DNA of 64,000 bases. It comes from Kitasatospora azatica KCTC 9699. GTDB lineage: Bacteria > Actinomycetota > Actinomycetes > Streptomycetales > Streptomycetaceae. Positions within the stretch are counted from its first letter, which is position 1; every line of letters begins with the position of its first letter. This document shows, piece by piece, positions 1 to 8,978 of this stretch. Under the pieces are notes generated by a model. The model did not search any database. It had not been told where the DNA came from and saw only the letters and a program-made list of their open reading frames with translations. The stretch lies in assembly GCF_000744785.1 (NCBI RefSeq), contig NZ_JQMO01000003.1, forward strand, positions 3,286,001 to 3,350,000, in the 5' to 3' direction. A program made the translations under genes and the position numbers.

Positions 1-776
1 CCGCCCGCCGAGGCGGTGGTCCACAGTGCCTGCTGAAAGTCGCTCAGGTGCCGGGCGGCGCACCATAGCGTGAACGGGACCGTGTCGACGGCGCTGACCT
101 GACGGCCGTTGCCCAGACGGTGCACGACATACCGCACATCCGGCTGGGGGAGCAGCGTCCGTGCCTCGGCGATGCCGTCGCGGACCCGGCTCGGCGGGGT
201 CAACTCGAGGACGGCGGTGAGCAGCTGCTCGGCGCTGAGCGGTGTGTTCCGGGCCCGCACCGCCCAGGCAGCGGCCAGTGCGACGGCGACCGCGCCCGCC
301 ACGGCTTCCGGGTGGGTGTGGGTGACCTCGGCCGAGCGGGCGGCCTGCCGGGCGGTCTCGGCGGGATCGACGGCGAACCAGGCGCCGAGCGGCGCGACCC
401 GCATAGCGGCGCCGTTGCCCCAGGAACCCTGGCCGTCGAAGAGCTCGCCGGCGAGCTTGCGCCAGCCGCCGCCCTCGCGCTGCCGGACCAGGCGCAGCAT
501 GCGGTTCATCGCGGGCCCGTAGCCGCGGTCGAAGTCGTGGTGCTGGGCGAAGGATTCGGCCAGCTCGTCCTGATCGACGCCGCCGTGCTCGCGCAGGGCG
601 GCGAAGATCGAGCAGGCCATCTCGGTGTCGTCGGTCCATGGCCAGACAGGCGGCACGAGCCGGCGGTCGCGCAGGTGGGGCAGATTGTCGGGGACGAAGA
701 ACTGGGCGCCGAAAGCATCGCCGATGGCCAGGCCGCGCAGTGCGTCGCGGGCGGCAAGGTGGTGGGAGGAGGTCAT
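1..776 (-). CDS. ADP-ribosylglycohydrolase family protein (3' end outside window)
   Basis: DraG/ARH-type ADP-ribosylglycohydrolase, which removes ADP-ribose from proteins or small molecules using a binuclear Mg site. About 258 residues are visible; the C-terminus, with the second metal-binding Asp cluster, lies beyond the left edge. After the ATG at 776 the protein reads DALRGLAIGDAFGAQFF, the usual family opening, then WTDDTEMA at residues 47-54, the hallmark first metal motif. HTHPEAVAGAVA further on also fits the family. It lies 25 nt downstream of the epimerase gene on the same strand and may share its transcript. The substrate cannot be told from the sequence. Confidence 0.85.
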   Translation of the reverse strand, partial: MTSSHHLAARDALRGLAIGDAFGAQFFVPDNLPHLRDRRLVPPVWPWTDDTEMACSIFAALREHGGVDQDELAESFAQHHDFDRGYGPAMNRMLRLVRQREGGGWRKLAGELFDGQGSWGNGAAMRVAPLGAWFAVDPAETARQAARSAEVTHTHPEAVAGAVAVALAAAWAVRARNTPLSAEQLLTAVLELTPPSRVRDGIAEARTLLPQPDVRYVVHRLGNGRQVSAVDTVPFTLWCAARHLSDFQQALWTTASAG

Positions 777-801
777 ATGTGGACCATCCTGCCGTGGGTG
801 G

Positions 802-1719
802 TCAGCCGTTGGCCAGGGCTGCCGCCAGTTCGCGGAGGCGGGTGGGGCCGTCGGGGTGTTCGGGGGTCCAGCCGAGGTCCTGGTGGGCCTTGGTGGGGTC
901 GAGGCAGAGGTTGGTGGTGATCACGGTGTGCGCCAGGGGGGCGGCTCGGAGCAGCCAGCTGGGCACGGTGCGCGGGGGGCGGGTGCCGAAGGCTTCGGCT
1001 GCTGCGCGGACGTGGGCGGCGAAGGAGAGCGGGGTGTTGTCGGCGATGTTGTACGCCTCGCCGGGCTTGCCGGCCTCGACGGCCAGGGCCAGGGCCCGGG
1101 CGGCGTCGTCCACGTCGACCCAGGAGAGCACGGTGCCGCGCTCGCGGACCACGGGCAGGGCCCGCTTGCGCAGCATCGGGACGGTGAGGGTGTCGGTGAC
1201 GCCCGCGCCGTAGAAGAGGCCGAAGCGCAGGGCGATGCCTTCGATGCCCTCGGTGGTGAAGGTCAGCTTCTCCTTGGTGCGCATCGCGCCGACGTGCCGC
1301 TCCAGCCAGGCGTTGGTGCCGCGCGGGCCGAAGACGGCGTGGTCCTCGGCGAGCGGGGTGGTGCCGTGGTCGCCGTAGCCGTAGCCGAACATCATCGACT
1401 CGGCGACGAACCGCCGGGCGCCGGTGGCCCGGGCGGCGGCCAGCAGGTTGACGGTGCCCTTGGTGCGCAGCTCGTTGGTCGGGGCCATGTCCCGGTGCCT
1501 GGTCAGGGCCTTGCCGCTGAGGCCGGTGGCGGCGTGGATCACCACGTCGAAGTGGAGCCCGTCGACGGCGCGCAGCACCGCCGCGGGGTCGAGCAGGTCG
1601 GCCTGCAGGGTGTTGCCGGCACCCCGGCCGAGTCCCGCCACCTGGTGGCCGGCTGCGGTCAGCTCGCGGGTGGTCTTCCGGCCCAGGATGCCACTCGCGC
1701 CGGCGAACAGGATCTTCAT
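802..1719 (-). CDS. NAD-dependent epimerase/dehydratase family protein
   Basis: Extended short-chain dehydrogenase (SDR) of 305 aa. The N-terminus MKILFAGASGILGRKTTREL is a Rossmann fold with a GxSGxxG dinucleotide loop, and AESMMFGYGYGDH suggests the Tyr region of the sugar-nucleotide epimerase/dehydratase superfamily. The start at 1719 was chosen because AAGGAG lies 8 nt upstream and the Rossmann strand begins at once; an in-frame start at 1749 would add ten uncharacteristic residues. The substrate is unknown. It diverges from the ABC transporter gene at 1969 across a 249-nt gap, which should hold both promoters. Confidence 0.85.
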   Translation of the reverse strand: MKILFAGASGILGRKTTRELTAAGHQVAGLGRGAGNTLQADLLDPAAVLRAVDGLHFDVVIHAATGLSGKALTRHRDMAPTNELRTKGTVNLLAAARATGARRFVAESMMFGYGYGDHGTTPLAEDHAVFGPRGTNAWLERHVGAMRTKEKLTFTTEGIEGIALRFGLFYGAGVTDTLTVPMLRKRALPVVRERGTVLSWVDVDDAARALALAVEAGKPGEAYNIADNTPLSFAAHVRAAAEAFGTRPPRTVPSWLLRAAPLAHTVITTNLCLDPTKAHQDLGWTPEHPDGPTRLRELAAALANG

Positions 1720-1968
1720 CGCGGTACTCCTTCGGTTTCGGTCTGACACAGGTGGGACAGGGCGGCCGGCACCGCTGTGACATGGCGTCCCGCCCTGAGG
1801 GTGGTGATCCGTGTCACGGGGTGCCAGAGACCGCTCGTCTTGTCACTCAACTCGCCGAGCGCGACACGGTATTGGCCCCATCGAGTGAGGCTTCGACGAC
1901 ACGCCCGGGGTTCGGCGGGAGGTGGTGCCAGGATCGCTGACCCGGCCTTTCGTCGAACAGGAGTCGGT

Positions 1969-3876
1969 ATGCCGTTCACTGAGATCGAGACCGAAGACCC
2001 CGCAGAGCGCGAGGAGTTGAAGTTCCAGGCGCCCGGCGACAACCGGGCCGTGGTGGCCCGTGGGATGACCACCGGGGCGATGCTGCGGCGCCTGCCGCAG
2101 CTGATGCGCCGGGCGCTGGCGCTCGGCTGGCAGGTGGACCGGGCCTCGTTGGGTGCGCTGCTCGGCTGCCAGCTGCTCTCCGGTCTGCTCGGCGCCTTCG
2201 GCCTGCTGGCCACGACCCGCACGTTGACCGCGCTGATCGCCGGCGGCCACCTGGCCGACCGGCTGCGCGAGGCGGTTCCCTCGCTGCTGGTGCTTGCCGT
2301 CGCGGCCGGGGCCCGGGCGGTGCTGGGGATCGCCGTCAGCAGCCTCTCCCAGCGGATCGGGCCGAAGATCAGCCGACAGGCCGAACTGCTGTTGCTGGAC
2401 GCCGGCACCAACGCCGAGCTGGCCGCCTACGACCACCCGGGCTTCAACGACCGTTGGGACGCGGCCGACCGGGGTGCCGACCAGGCCCGCGACCTGCTGC
2501 CGCAGACCCAGAACCTGATCGCCGCGGCGCTGCAGCTGGCCGCCGCCGCGTTGGTGCTCACCGTGCTGCACCCGTTGCTGCTGCCGTTGCTGCTGGTCGG
2601 CGCGGTGCCCCGGGCGCTGGCCTCGGTGCGGGCCGCGCGGATCACCTACCTGGCGATGCTGGCCACCTTCGAGGACCGTCGGCTGCTCTCCATGCTGCGC
2701 TGGAACCTGATGGACAAGCAGGTGGCCGACCAGGTCCGCTCCGACACGCTGGCCGACTACCTGCTCGGCCGCTACCGGGCGGCCGGCGCCCGGATCGACC
2801 GGACCAGCGACGCGGCGGCCTGGCGGTCCGCCCGGGTCTCGCTGGCGGGCGCGGCACTGGCCGGGCTCGGCGCGGGGGTGCTCTGGCTGGCGCTGGGCTG
2901 GCTGCTGGCCACCGGACGGCTCTCGGTGGCCAGTGCCGGCACCGCGGTGATCGCGGTCAGCTCCAGCTCGCAGGCGGTGCAGGGGATCGTCGGCTACGGC
3001 ACCGACCTCTACCGCACCGGCCTGTACCTGGACGACTGGTCGACCTTCGTGGACGAGGCGGCCGGGCGGCGGCTTGCCCGTGGCGCGGTCAAGCCGGGCC
3101 CGCCGGCGGTGGTGGAGCTGCGCGAGGTGACCTTCCGCTATCCGGGCGCGGAGGCGCCGATCATCGACAAGCTCTCGCTGACCGTGCGGCGCGGCGAGAT
3201 CGTCGCCATCGTCGGTGAGAACGGCGCCGGCAAGAGCACCCTGATGAAGCTGCTCTGCGGGCTCAACCTGGCCACCGAGGGCCAGGTGCTCTGGGACGGC
3301 GTGGACATGCGCGAGCTCGACCCGCGCGAGGTCTGGCGGCACACCGCCGTGGTGCCGCAGAAGTTCGCCGAGTGGCCGGACACCGCCCGGGAGAACATCC
3401 AGCTCGGCCAGCCCACCGCCGGCGGGGACGCGGACGTGCTGACCGCCGCCCGCGCCTCGGGCGCGCACGAGGTGATCGACCGGCTCCGCTCGGGCCTGAA
3501 CACCCTGCTGGCCAGGGAGTGGTGGGGCGGGGTCGCGCTCTCCGGCGGGCAGTGGCAGCGGATCGCGATCGGCCGGGCGTTCTTCCGGGCCGGCGGGCTG
3601 CTGGTGCTGGACGAGCCGACCAGCGACCTCGACCCGCGGGCCGAGCACCGGATCTTCTCCGGGCTGCGGCAGGTGGCGGCCGACCGGGCGGTGGTGCTGG
3701 TCACCCACAACCTGGCCAACACCGCGGTGGCGGACCGGATCGTGGTGCTGGGGCACGGCGAGATCCTGCAGCAGGGGCCGTTCGAGCAGCTGACCGAGGA
3801 GCCGGGGCTGTTCCGTGAGCTGTGGCTGCTCTCGCAGGACCGCAGCGCGATCCCGCGCCAGCGCACCGAAGGCTGA
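1969..3876 (+). CDS. ABC transporter, fused permease/ATPase
   Basis: A 635-aa exporter-type half transporter in the cytoplasmic membrane. An N-terminal membrane domain (about residues 60-330, several long Leu/Ala/Val helices) is followed by a complete nucleotide-binding domain: Walker A GENGAGKST at 416-424, signature LSGGQWQR near 524, Walker B LLVLDEPTSDLDP near 546, and the H-loop His in VTHNL. All catalytic residues are intact, so a homodimer is plausible. The ATG at 1969 follows AGGAG by 5 nt. A 12-bp hairpin terminator directly after the stop separates it from the next two ABC genes. No precursor peptide or biosynthetic gene is adjacent, so the substrate is open. Confidence 0.9.
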   Translation: MPFTEIETEDPAEREELKFQAPGDNRAVVARGMTTGAMLRRLPQLMRRALALGWQVDRASLGALLGCQLLSGLLGAFGLLATTRTLTALIAGGHLADRLREAVPSLLVLAVAAGARAVLGIAVSSLSQRIGPKISRQAELLLLDAGTNAELAAYDHPGFNDRWDAADRGADQARDLLPQTQNLIAAALQLAAAALVLTVLHPLLLPLLLVGAVPRALASVRAARITYLAMLATFEDRRLLSMLRWNLMDKQVADQVRSDTLADYLLGRYRAAGARIDRTSDAAAWRSARVSLAGAALAGLGAGVLWLALGWLLATGRLSVASAGTAVIAVSSSSQAVQGIVGYGTDLYRTGLYLDDWSTFVDEAAGRRLARGAVKPGPPAVVELREVTFRYPGAEAPIIDKLSLTVRRGEIVAIVGENGAGKSTLMKLLCGLNLATEGQVLWDGVDMRELDPREVWRHTAVVPQKFAEWPDTARENIQLGQPTAGGDADVLTAARASGAHEVIDRLRSGLNTLLAREWWGGVALSGGQWQRIAIGRAFFRAGGLLVLDEPTSDLDPRAEHRIFSGLRQVAADRAVVLVTHNLANTAVADRIVVLGHGEILQQGPFEQLTEEPGLFRELWLLSQDRSAIPRQRTEG

Positions 3877-3877
3877 G

Positions 3878-3915
3878 CGGTGGGGCCGGTCGTTCCCGGG
3901 CGGCCGGCCCCACCG
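3878..3915 (+). terminator. Hairpin terminator after the first ABC gene
   Basis: Perfect 12-bp inverted repeat CGGTGGGGCCGG / CCGGCCCCACCG with a 14-nt loop, starting 2 nt after the stop codon. There is no T-run, as is usual in streptomycetes. The remaining 150 nt to the next ATG probably carry a separate promoter. Confidence 0.7.
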
Positions 3916-4065
3916 GGGCGCCCGCGCACCGAGGTGCCGCTCGCCGGGGGTGCTCGCTCACGGGGTGCCCGCTCGGCAAGGGCGCCCGGACCGACGGAAA
4001 TCGGGTTGCTTCGTACCCGGGGCTCGGTGAGACTTGCCGGTCTTGCCGAGAACGGATGAGGAGCC

Positions 4066-5793
4066 ATGGGCGGTTGGGGCCTGGGCCGGGCGATGCGGTA
4101 CGCCCCGGCGGTGGATGAACCGGCACCCGAACTGGGCTCGCCGTGGCGGTTCCTGTCCTGGCTGGTCGGCCGGTTCCGGGTGTCGGTGGTCTGGGGGGTG
4201 CTGTTCGGGGTGCTGAGCCTGCTCGCCAACGCGCTGGTGCCGGGCGCGATCGGGCAGGCCGTCGACCACGGGATCGCCGGGCGCGACCAGGGCCAACTGC
4301 TCTTCTGGGGCGGGGCGGTGCTGGTGCTCGGCCTGGTGGTGAACACCGCCGCGATCCTGCGCGACCGGTGCAGCCTGATGGGCCAGCTCGGCGCCACCTA
4401 CCTGGCCATCGAACTGATCACCCGTCAGTCCGCGCGACTGGGCGCCACCTTGCCCAAGAGGGTGTCCACCGGCGAGGTGGTCAGCGTCGGCATCGGTGAC
4501 ATCGCGGCGCTCGGGCGGCTGCTGGAGGTCACCTCGCGCGCCTCGGGCGCGGCGGTCTCCTCGGCCGTGGTGGCGCTGGTCATGCTCAGCACCGCGCCCG
4601 AGCTGGGCCTGGTGGTGCTGGCCGGGGTGCCGTTGATGGCCTGGGCGGTGGCGCTGCTGATCCGCCCGCTGCACCGGCGCCAGGAGCGGCTGCGGGCCCA
4701 GCAGGGCGCCTTGTCCGAGCTGGCGGTGGACATCGCCGGCGGGCTGCGGGTGTTGCGCGGGATCGGCGGTGAGGGGCTCTTCCTGGACCGCTACCGCGCC
4801 GATTCGCAGCGGGTGCGCGGGGCCGGCGTGCGGCTGGCCCGGATCGAGGCGCAGTTGGACGGCGCCAAGGTGCTGCTGCCGGGTGTGCTGGTGGCGTTGG
4901 TGGTCTGGCTCGGCGCGCGGGACGTGCTGGCCGGGCGGCTCAGCATGGGGCAGCTGGTCGCGTTCTACGGCTACGCGGTGTTCCTGGCGCCGCAGTTGCG
5001 GCGGCTGACCGAGGCGCTGGACAAACTGACCCGGGCCCGGGTGGCGGCCGCCCGGCTGATCCGGCTGCTGGCGCTGGAGCCGGAGTTGGCCGAAGCCCGG
5101 TCCGTCGGCGAGCAGCCGGTGGGCGGGGTGCTGGCCGATCCGGACTCGGGTCTCCAGGTGCGTCCGGGCCGGCTGACGGCGGTGGCCTGCGCCAGGCCGG
5201 CCGACGCGGCCGAACTCGCCGACCGGCTGGGCCGCTACACCGACTCGGCGGCGAGCTACGGGGGCGTGCGGCTGGACGCGCTGCCGCTGGACGAGGTGCG
5301 GCGTCGGATCCTGGTGGTGCCGGGCGACGCGCGGCTGTTCAGCGGACCGCTGCGCGGCGAACTCGACCCCGGTGGACGCGGCGACGCGGCGCTGACGGCC
5401 GCGTTGACGGCGGCCTCGGCACTGGACGTGGTGGAGGCGCTGCCGGACCGCTTGGACAGCGAACTGACCCAGGCCGGACGGGAGTTCTCCGGCGGCCAGC
5501 AGCAGCGGCTGCGGCTGGCCCGGGCGCTGCTGGCGGACCCGGAGGTGCTGGTGCTGGTCGAGCCGACCAGCGCGGTGGACGCGCACACCGAGGCCCGGAT
5601 CGTCGAGCGGCTGCGCGCGGCCAGGGCGGGCCGCAGCACCCTGGTCTTCGGCACCAGCCCGATCCTGCTGGCCCGGGCGGACCACGTGGTGCTGGTGGCG
5701 GACGGCAAGGTGGCCGCCGAGGGAACCCATCGTGAGCTGCTCGCGGACCCGGGCTACCGGGCCGTCGTCACCAGGGAAGGGGATCCGGCGTGA
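4066..5793 (+). CDS. ABC exporter half with degenerate ATPase site (heterodimer subunit A)
   Basis: A 575-aa fused membrane/ATPase protein with AGGAG 3 nt upstream of the ATG. The membrane domain covers about residues 35-310. The nucleotide-binding domain is strongly decayed. Where Walker A should be (about 365-385) it reads TAVACARPADAAELADRL with no P-loop Gly or Lys. Walker B is VLVLVEPTSAVD, with Asp replaced by Val, and the H-loop His is replaced by Thr (VFGTSPIL). The signature FSGGQQQR near 474 and the Glu after Walker B remain. The stop overlaps the next gene's GTG by 4 nt. This is the pattern of a heterodimeric exporter in which this subunit supplies only the signature motif to the partner's ATP site. 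Confidence 0.88.
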   Translation: MGGWGLGRAMRYAPAVDEPAPELGSPWRFLSWLVGRFRVSVVWGVLFGVLSLLANALVPGAIGQAVDHGIAGRDQGQLLFWGGAVLVLGLVVNTAAILRDRCSLMGQLGATYLAIELITRQSARLGATLPKRVSTGEVVSVGIGDIAALGRLLEVTSRASGAAVSSAVVALVMLSTAPELGLVVLAGVPLMAWAVALLIRPLHRRQERLRAQQGALSELAVDIAGGLRVLRGIGGEGLFLDRYRADSQRVRGAGVRLARIEAQLDGAKVLLPGVLVALVVWLGARDVLAGRLSMGQLVAFYGYAVFLAPQLRRLTEALDKLTRARVAAARLIRLLALEPELAEARSVGEQPVGGVLADPDSGLQVRPGRLTAVACARPADAAELADRLGRYTDSAASYGGVRLDALPLDEVRRRILVVPGDARLFSGPLRGELDPGGRGDAALTAALTAASALDVVEALPDRLDSELTQAGREFSGGQQQRLRLARALLADPEVLVLVEPTSAVDAHTEARIVERLRAARAGRSTLVFGTSPILLARADHVVLVADGKVAAEGTHRELLADPGYRAVVTREGDPA

Positions 5794-7535
5794 CCGCCAC
5801 CCTGCTGCCCGTCGCCTCGCCGCGCGAAGTCCGCGGATACGCCCGAAAACTGGCCCTGCGCTACCCGGCCGAGCTGGCGGTGGCGCTGCTGCTGCACGCG
5901 CTGGCGGCGGTCTGCGGGCTGGCCGCCCCCAGGCTGCTCGGCCGGCTGGTCGACCAGGCCGGGCACGGCGTGGACCACGCGGCCCGCACCGGGCTGCTGA
6001 TCTGCGCCTCGATCGCGGTGCAGGCGGTGCTGCTGCAGTTCGCGGTGTACGCCTCGGCCCGGCTCGGCGAGAAGGTGCTGGCCGAGCTGCGGGAGGAGTT
6101 CGTCGGCCGGGTGCTGGCCCTGCCGCTCGCCACCGTGGAGCGGGCCGGCGCCGGGGACCTGGTGACCCGCAGCACCCGGGACGTGGACGCGCTCTCCCGG
6201 GCGGTGCGGCAGGCGGTGCCGGACACCCTGATCGCGGTCTCCACGATCCTGCTGACGCTGGGCGCGGTGCTGCTGCTCGGCCCGCTGCTGGCGCTGCCCT
6301 GCCTGGTCGCGGTGCCGATCCTGTGGGGTTCGGCGCGCTGGTACCTGGCCCGGGCCCGCACCGGCTACCTGGCCGCGAGCGCCGCCTACGCGCAGCTCAC
6401 CGAGGGGCTGACCGAGACGGTGGACGGCGCCCGCACGGTGGAGGCGCTGCGGATCGGGCACCGGCGGTCCGAGCGGGCCCGGGCTGACATCGAGCGCTCC
6501 TACGCCGCCGAGCGGCACACGCTCTGGCTGCGCACCGTCTTCCTGCCGATCTCGGACACCGCCTATGTGCTGCCGGTGGTGGCGACGCTGGTGATCGGCG
6601 GGCTCTACTACCTGCACGGGCTGGCCTCGCTGGGCGCGGTCACTGCGGCGGTGCTGTACGTGCAGCAGACCATCGCGCCGGTGGACCAGTTGATCTTCCA
6701 GCTGGACACGCTGCAGTCCGGCGGGGCCTCGCTGGCGCGGGTGCTGGGCGTGGCGCAGGCGGCCGGGTCCGAGCGGCACGCAGATCTGACGATACGTCAG
6801 AGTGGGGAAGGGCTCCGGGCGGTGGGCGTCGAATACGCCTACCGGGAAGGCCGTCAGGTGCTGCACGGCGTGGACCTCGCGGTGCGGCCCGGGGAGCGGC
6901 TGGCCATCGTGGGGGCGTCCGGAGCCGGCAAGTCCACGCTGGGACGGCTGCTGGCGGGAATCCACGAGCCGCAGCGCGGCCGGATCACCGTGGGCGGCGT
7001 GCCGCTGCACACACTCCCGCTCGACGAACTGCGGGCCGAGGTCGCGCTGGTCACCCAGGAGCACCACGTCTTCCACGGCACGCTGCGGGAGAACCTGGCG
7101 CTGGCCCGCCCGGGGGCGACGGACGACCGGATGGTCGCGGCACTGCGCGCGGTGGACGCCTGGGAGTGGGCCGGCGACCTGGGACTGGACGCCGAGCTGG
7201 GCACCGGCGCGGTCGAGCTCGCGCCCGCGCAGGCCCAGCAACTCGCCCTGGCCCGACTGGTGCTGGCCGACCCCCGGGTGCTGATCCTGGATGAGGCCAC
7301 CTCGCTGGTCGACCCGCGCGCGGCCCGCCGCCTGGAGCGTTCACTGGCCGCCGTGCTGGCCGGCCGCACCGTGATCGCCATCGCGCACCGCCTGCACACC
7401 GCCCGCGACGCCGACCGGATCGCCGTGATGGAGGCCGGCCGGATCGTGGAACTCGGCTCGCACGAAGAACTGCTGGCGCTCGGCGGCGTCTACGCGGCGC
7501 TCTGGGCGGTGGGTGCGGCGGCCGAGCGGGGGTGA
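5790..7535 (+). CDS. ABC exporter half with intact Walker motifs (heterodimer subunit B)
   Basis: A 581-aa partner of the preceding gene, translationally coupled through a GTGA overlap. The membrane domain spans about 20-300. The ATPase domain has Walker A GASGAGKST at 375-383, Walker B VLILDEATSLVD near 497 and H-loop IAHRLHT. The signature motif, however, is LAPAQAQQ instead of LSGGQxQR. Together with subunit A this gives exactly one usable composite site (this Walker A plus A's signature) and one dead site. It ends 7 nt before the convergent acetyltransferase gene. The cargo is unknown. Confidence 0.9.
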   Translation: MTATLLPVASPREVRGYARKLALRYPAELAVALLLHALAAVCGLAAPRLLGRLVDQAGHGVDHAARTGLLICASIAVQAVLLQFAVYASARLGEKVLAELREEFVGRVLALPLATVERAGAGDLVTRSTRDVDALSRAVRQAVPDTLIAVSTILLTLGAVLLLGPLLALPCLVAVPILWGSARWYLARARTGYLAASAAYAQLTEGLTETVDGARTVEALRIGHRRSERARADIERSYAAERHTLWLRTVFLPISDTAYVLPVVATLVIGGLYYLHGLASLGAVTAAVLYVQQTIAPVDQLIFQLDTLQSGGASLARVLGVAQAAGSERHADLTIRQSGEGLRAVGVEYAYREGRQVLHGVDLAVRPGERLAIVGASGAGKSTLGRLLAGIHEPQRGRITVGGVPLHTLPLDELRAEVALVTQEHHVFHGTLRENLALARPGATDDRMVAALRAVDAWEWAGDLGLDAELGTGAVELAPAQAQQLALARLVLADPRVLILDEATSLVDPRAARRLERSLAAVLAGRTVIAIAHRLHTARDADRIAVMEAGRIVELGSHEELLALGGVYAALWAVGAAAERG

Positions 7536-7542
7536 CGGTCCG

Positions 7543-8181
7543 TCAGAGACCGAAGTGCCGGAGGCAGGGGGAGAGGCCGGTGAGCGTGACCGGGGTGGTC
7601 GCGCCGGCCGCCCAGTCGGCGCGGCTCAGCCGCAGGCGCTGGGTGGTGACCGGCGCCCCGTGCAGCACGTCTCGCTGCACGCCGTCCGGCCGGTAGCCCA
7701 GCTTCGTGGAGACCGCCAGCGAGGCAGGGTTGTCGCTGAAGGCACCGGTGACCGCCTCGCTCGCGCCCAGACCCGCGAAGGCCAGGTGCAGCACCGCCGC
7801 CCGCATCTCGGTGCCGATCCCTCGCCCCTGATGCGCCATCCCCAGCCAGGAGGTGGTCTGCACGCACCGCAGCACCCCGAAATCGCTCGCGTAGAGCGAC
7901 TGCTGGCCCACCACCTCGCCGTCCGCCAGCACCGCCAGCGGCAGCATCCACTCCGCGGCGCGCCAGTTCCCGCGCCGCAGCCAGTGGTACTGCACCACGC
8001 TGCGCGCCCGCTCCCGCGGATCGGTGGCCCACGGGCGCAGGAACGGCGCCCGGTCCGCCGGGTGGATCCCGGCGGCGGCCACCTCGGCGAGGGCCGCCAA
8101 CTGCCGTTCGTCGGGCAGCCGCAGTTCGAGCCGAGGGGTTGTCACGCGCAGGGCCAGCAGCGGCCAGAGGTCGGTCAGCAT
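7543..8181 (-). CDS. GNAT family N-acetyltransferase (RimJ/RimL-like)
   Basis: A 212-aa acetyl-CoA-dependent acetyltransferase. The opening LRVTTPRLELRLPDERQL is typical of the RimJ/RimL branch, which acetylates protein N-termini or small amines. The acetyl-CoA pyrophosphate loop is seen in MAHQGRGIGTEMRAAVLHL (Q/R-x-x-G-x-G), followed by AFSDNPASLAVSTKLGYRP, the usual beta-bulge and Asn-Ser region. It is convergent with the ABC operon and divergent from the gene at 8280 (98-nt gap). The acceptor substrate cannot be inferred. Confidence 0.85.
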   Translation of the reverse strand: MLTDLWPLLALRVTTPRLELRLPDERQLAALAEVAAAGIHPADRAPFLRPWATDPRERARSVVQYHWLRRGNWRAAEWMLPLAVLADGEVVGQQSLYASDFGVLRCVQTTSWLGMAHQGRGIGTEMRAAVLHLAFAGLGASEAVTGAFSDNPASLAVSTKLGYRPDGVQRDVLHGAPVTTQRLRLSRADWAAGATTPVTLTGLSPCLRHFGL

Positions 8182-8279
8182 GCGGACATTGTCTGCAGCC
8201 GGTCGCCGGTCGGCATCCGAATTCCGGGGTCACTAGTGCGCCCGGCAAGATCGGCCGGACGGGCCCTAGGATCGCCCGC

Positions 8280-8978
8280 ATGGGAGCAGCGGAGCGGGAC
8301 AGTGGTGGGGCGGTCCGGGTTCCGGTGCCGCCGCTCGGCAGCTACGAGTCGGGGCAGCGCTTCCACCGGCTGCTGCTGCTCTTCCTGCGGGACCTGAAGG
8401 AGGCCGGCGAGCCGGTCGGCCGGCACCAGTTCCTGCTCGCGGGGGTGGTGGAGCTGCACCAGCCCGCCTCGCCGTGGACCGACGGAACCGCGCGGCAGCA
8501 GCCGCGGTGCGGGTCCTGCCGGACGCCGTACCCGTGCCGGACGGTGCTCGGTGTGGCCGTCGCGGCCGGACTGCCGATCGCCTGGCGCAGCCCAGTCGAG
8601 GTGGTGCCCGCGCTGCGTGACGCGGGTCTGGAGCCCCGGGCCGGTGGTGAGGTCACGGCCGGGACCGTCTTCTGGCAGTTGGGCTGGGGCGCGCGGCGGG
8701 TGGCCGACGGCAGCTGGGAGATCGGGATCGAGCTCGACCGGGGCGAGGTGGAGATCCGGACCGTGGCGGACGACGCCGAGATGGCCCAGTACCTGGCAGG
8801 CCAGGCCGGTCTGGCGGGTCCTTTCCCGTACGGCTGGGCCGAGGACGCGGCGGAGGTCGCCGCCGTGCGGCCGGCGGCCTACGAGCAGGCGGCGCGCTGG
8901 CGCGAGACGGCGCGGCTGCCCTACCTGGACGGGCACCGGGAGTACGGCGCCACCCGGGTCGATGGTGCGGCCGGCTAG
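8280..8978 (+). CDS. Conserved hypothetical protein with a CxxC...C cluster
   Basis: I do not recognise a family for this 232-aa soluble protein. It has no signal peptide or membrane helix. A short cluster RCGSCRTPYPC (three Cys) in the middle could bind a metal. The N-terminal third (GQRFHRLLLLFLRDLKEAG) is helical and the C-terminal half is rich in Trp, Glu and Arg. The ATG at 8280 begins close behind a possible promoter, so little leader is expected. Its stop codon and that of the convergent AraC gene share the palindrome CTAG at 8975-8978. Confidence 0.7.
   Translation: MGAAERDSGGAVRVPVPPLGSYESGQRFHRLLLLFLRDLKEAGEPVGRHQFLLAGVVELHQPASPWTDGTARQQPRCGSCRTPYPCRTVLGVAVAAGLPIAWRSPVEVVPALRDAGLEPRAGGEVTAGTVFWQLGWGARRVADGSWEIGIELDRGEVEIRTVADDAEMAQYLAGQAGLAGPFPYGWAEDAAEVAAVRPAAYEQAARWRETARLPYLDGHREYGATRVDGAAG

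Noticed and set aside
3877..4065. Ribosomal peptide (lanthipeptide or lasso) precursor beside the ABC genes
   Set aside because: I looked for a short frame with a leader-core pattern in this and the neighbouring gaps and found none, and there are no modification enzymes nearby.
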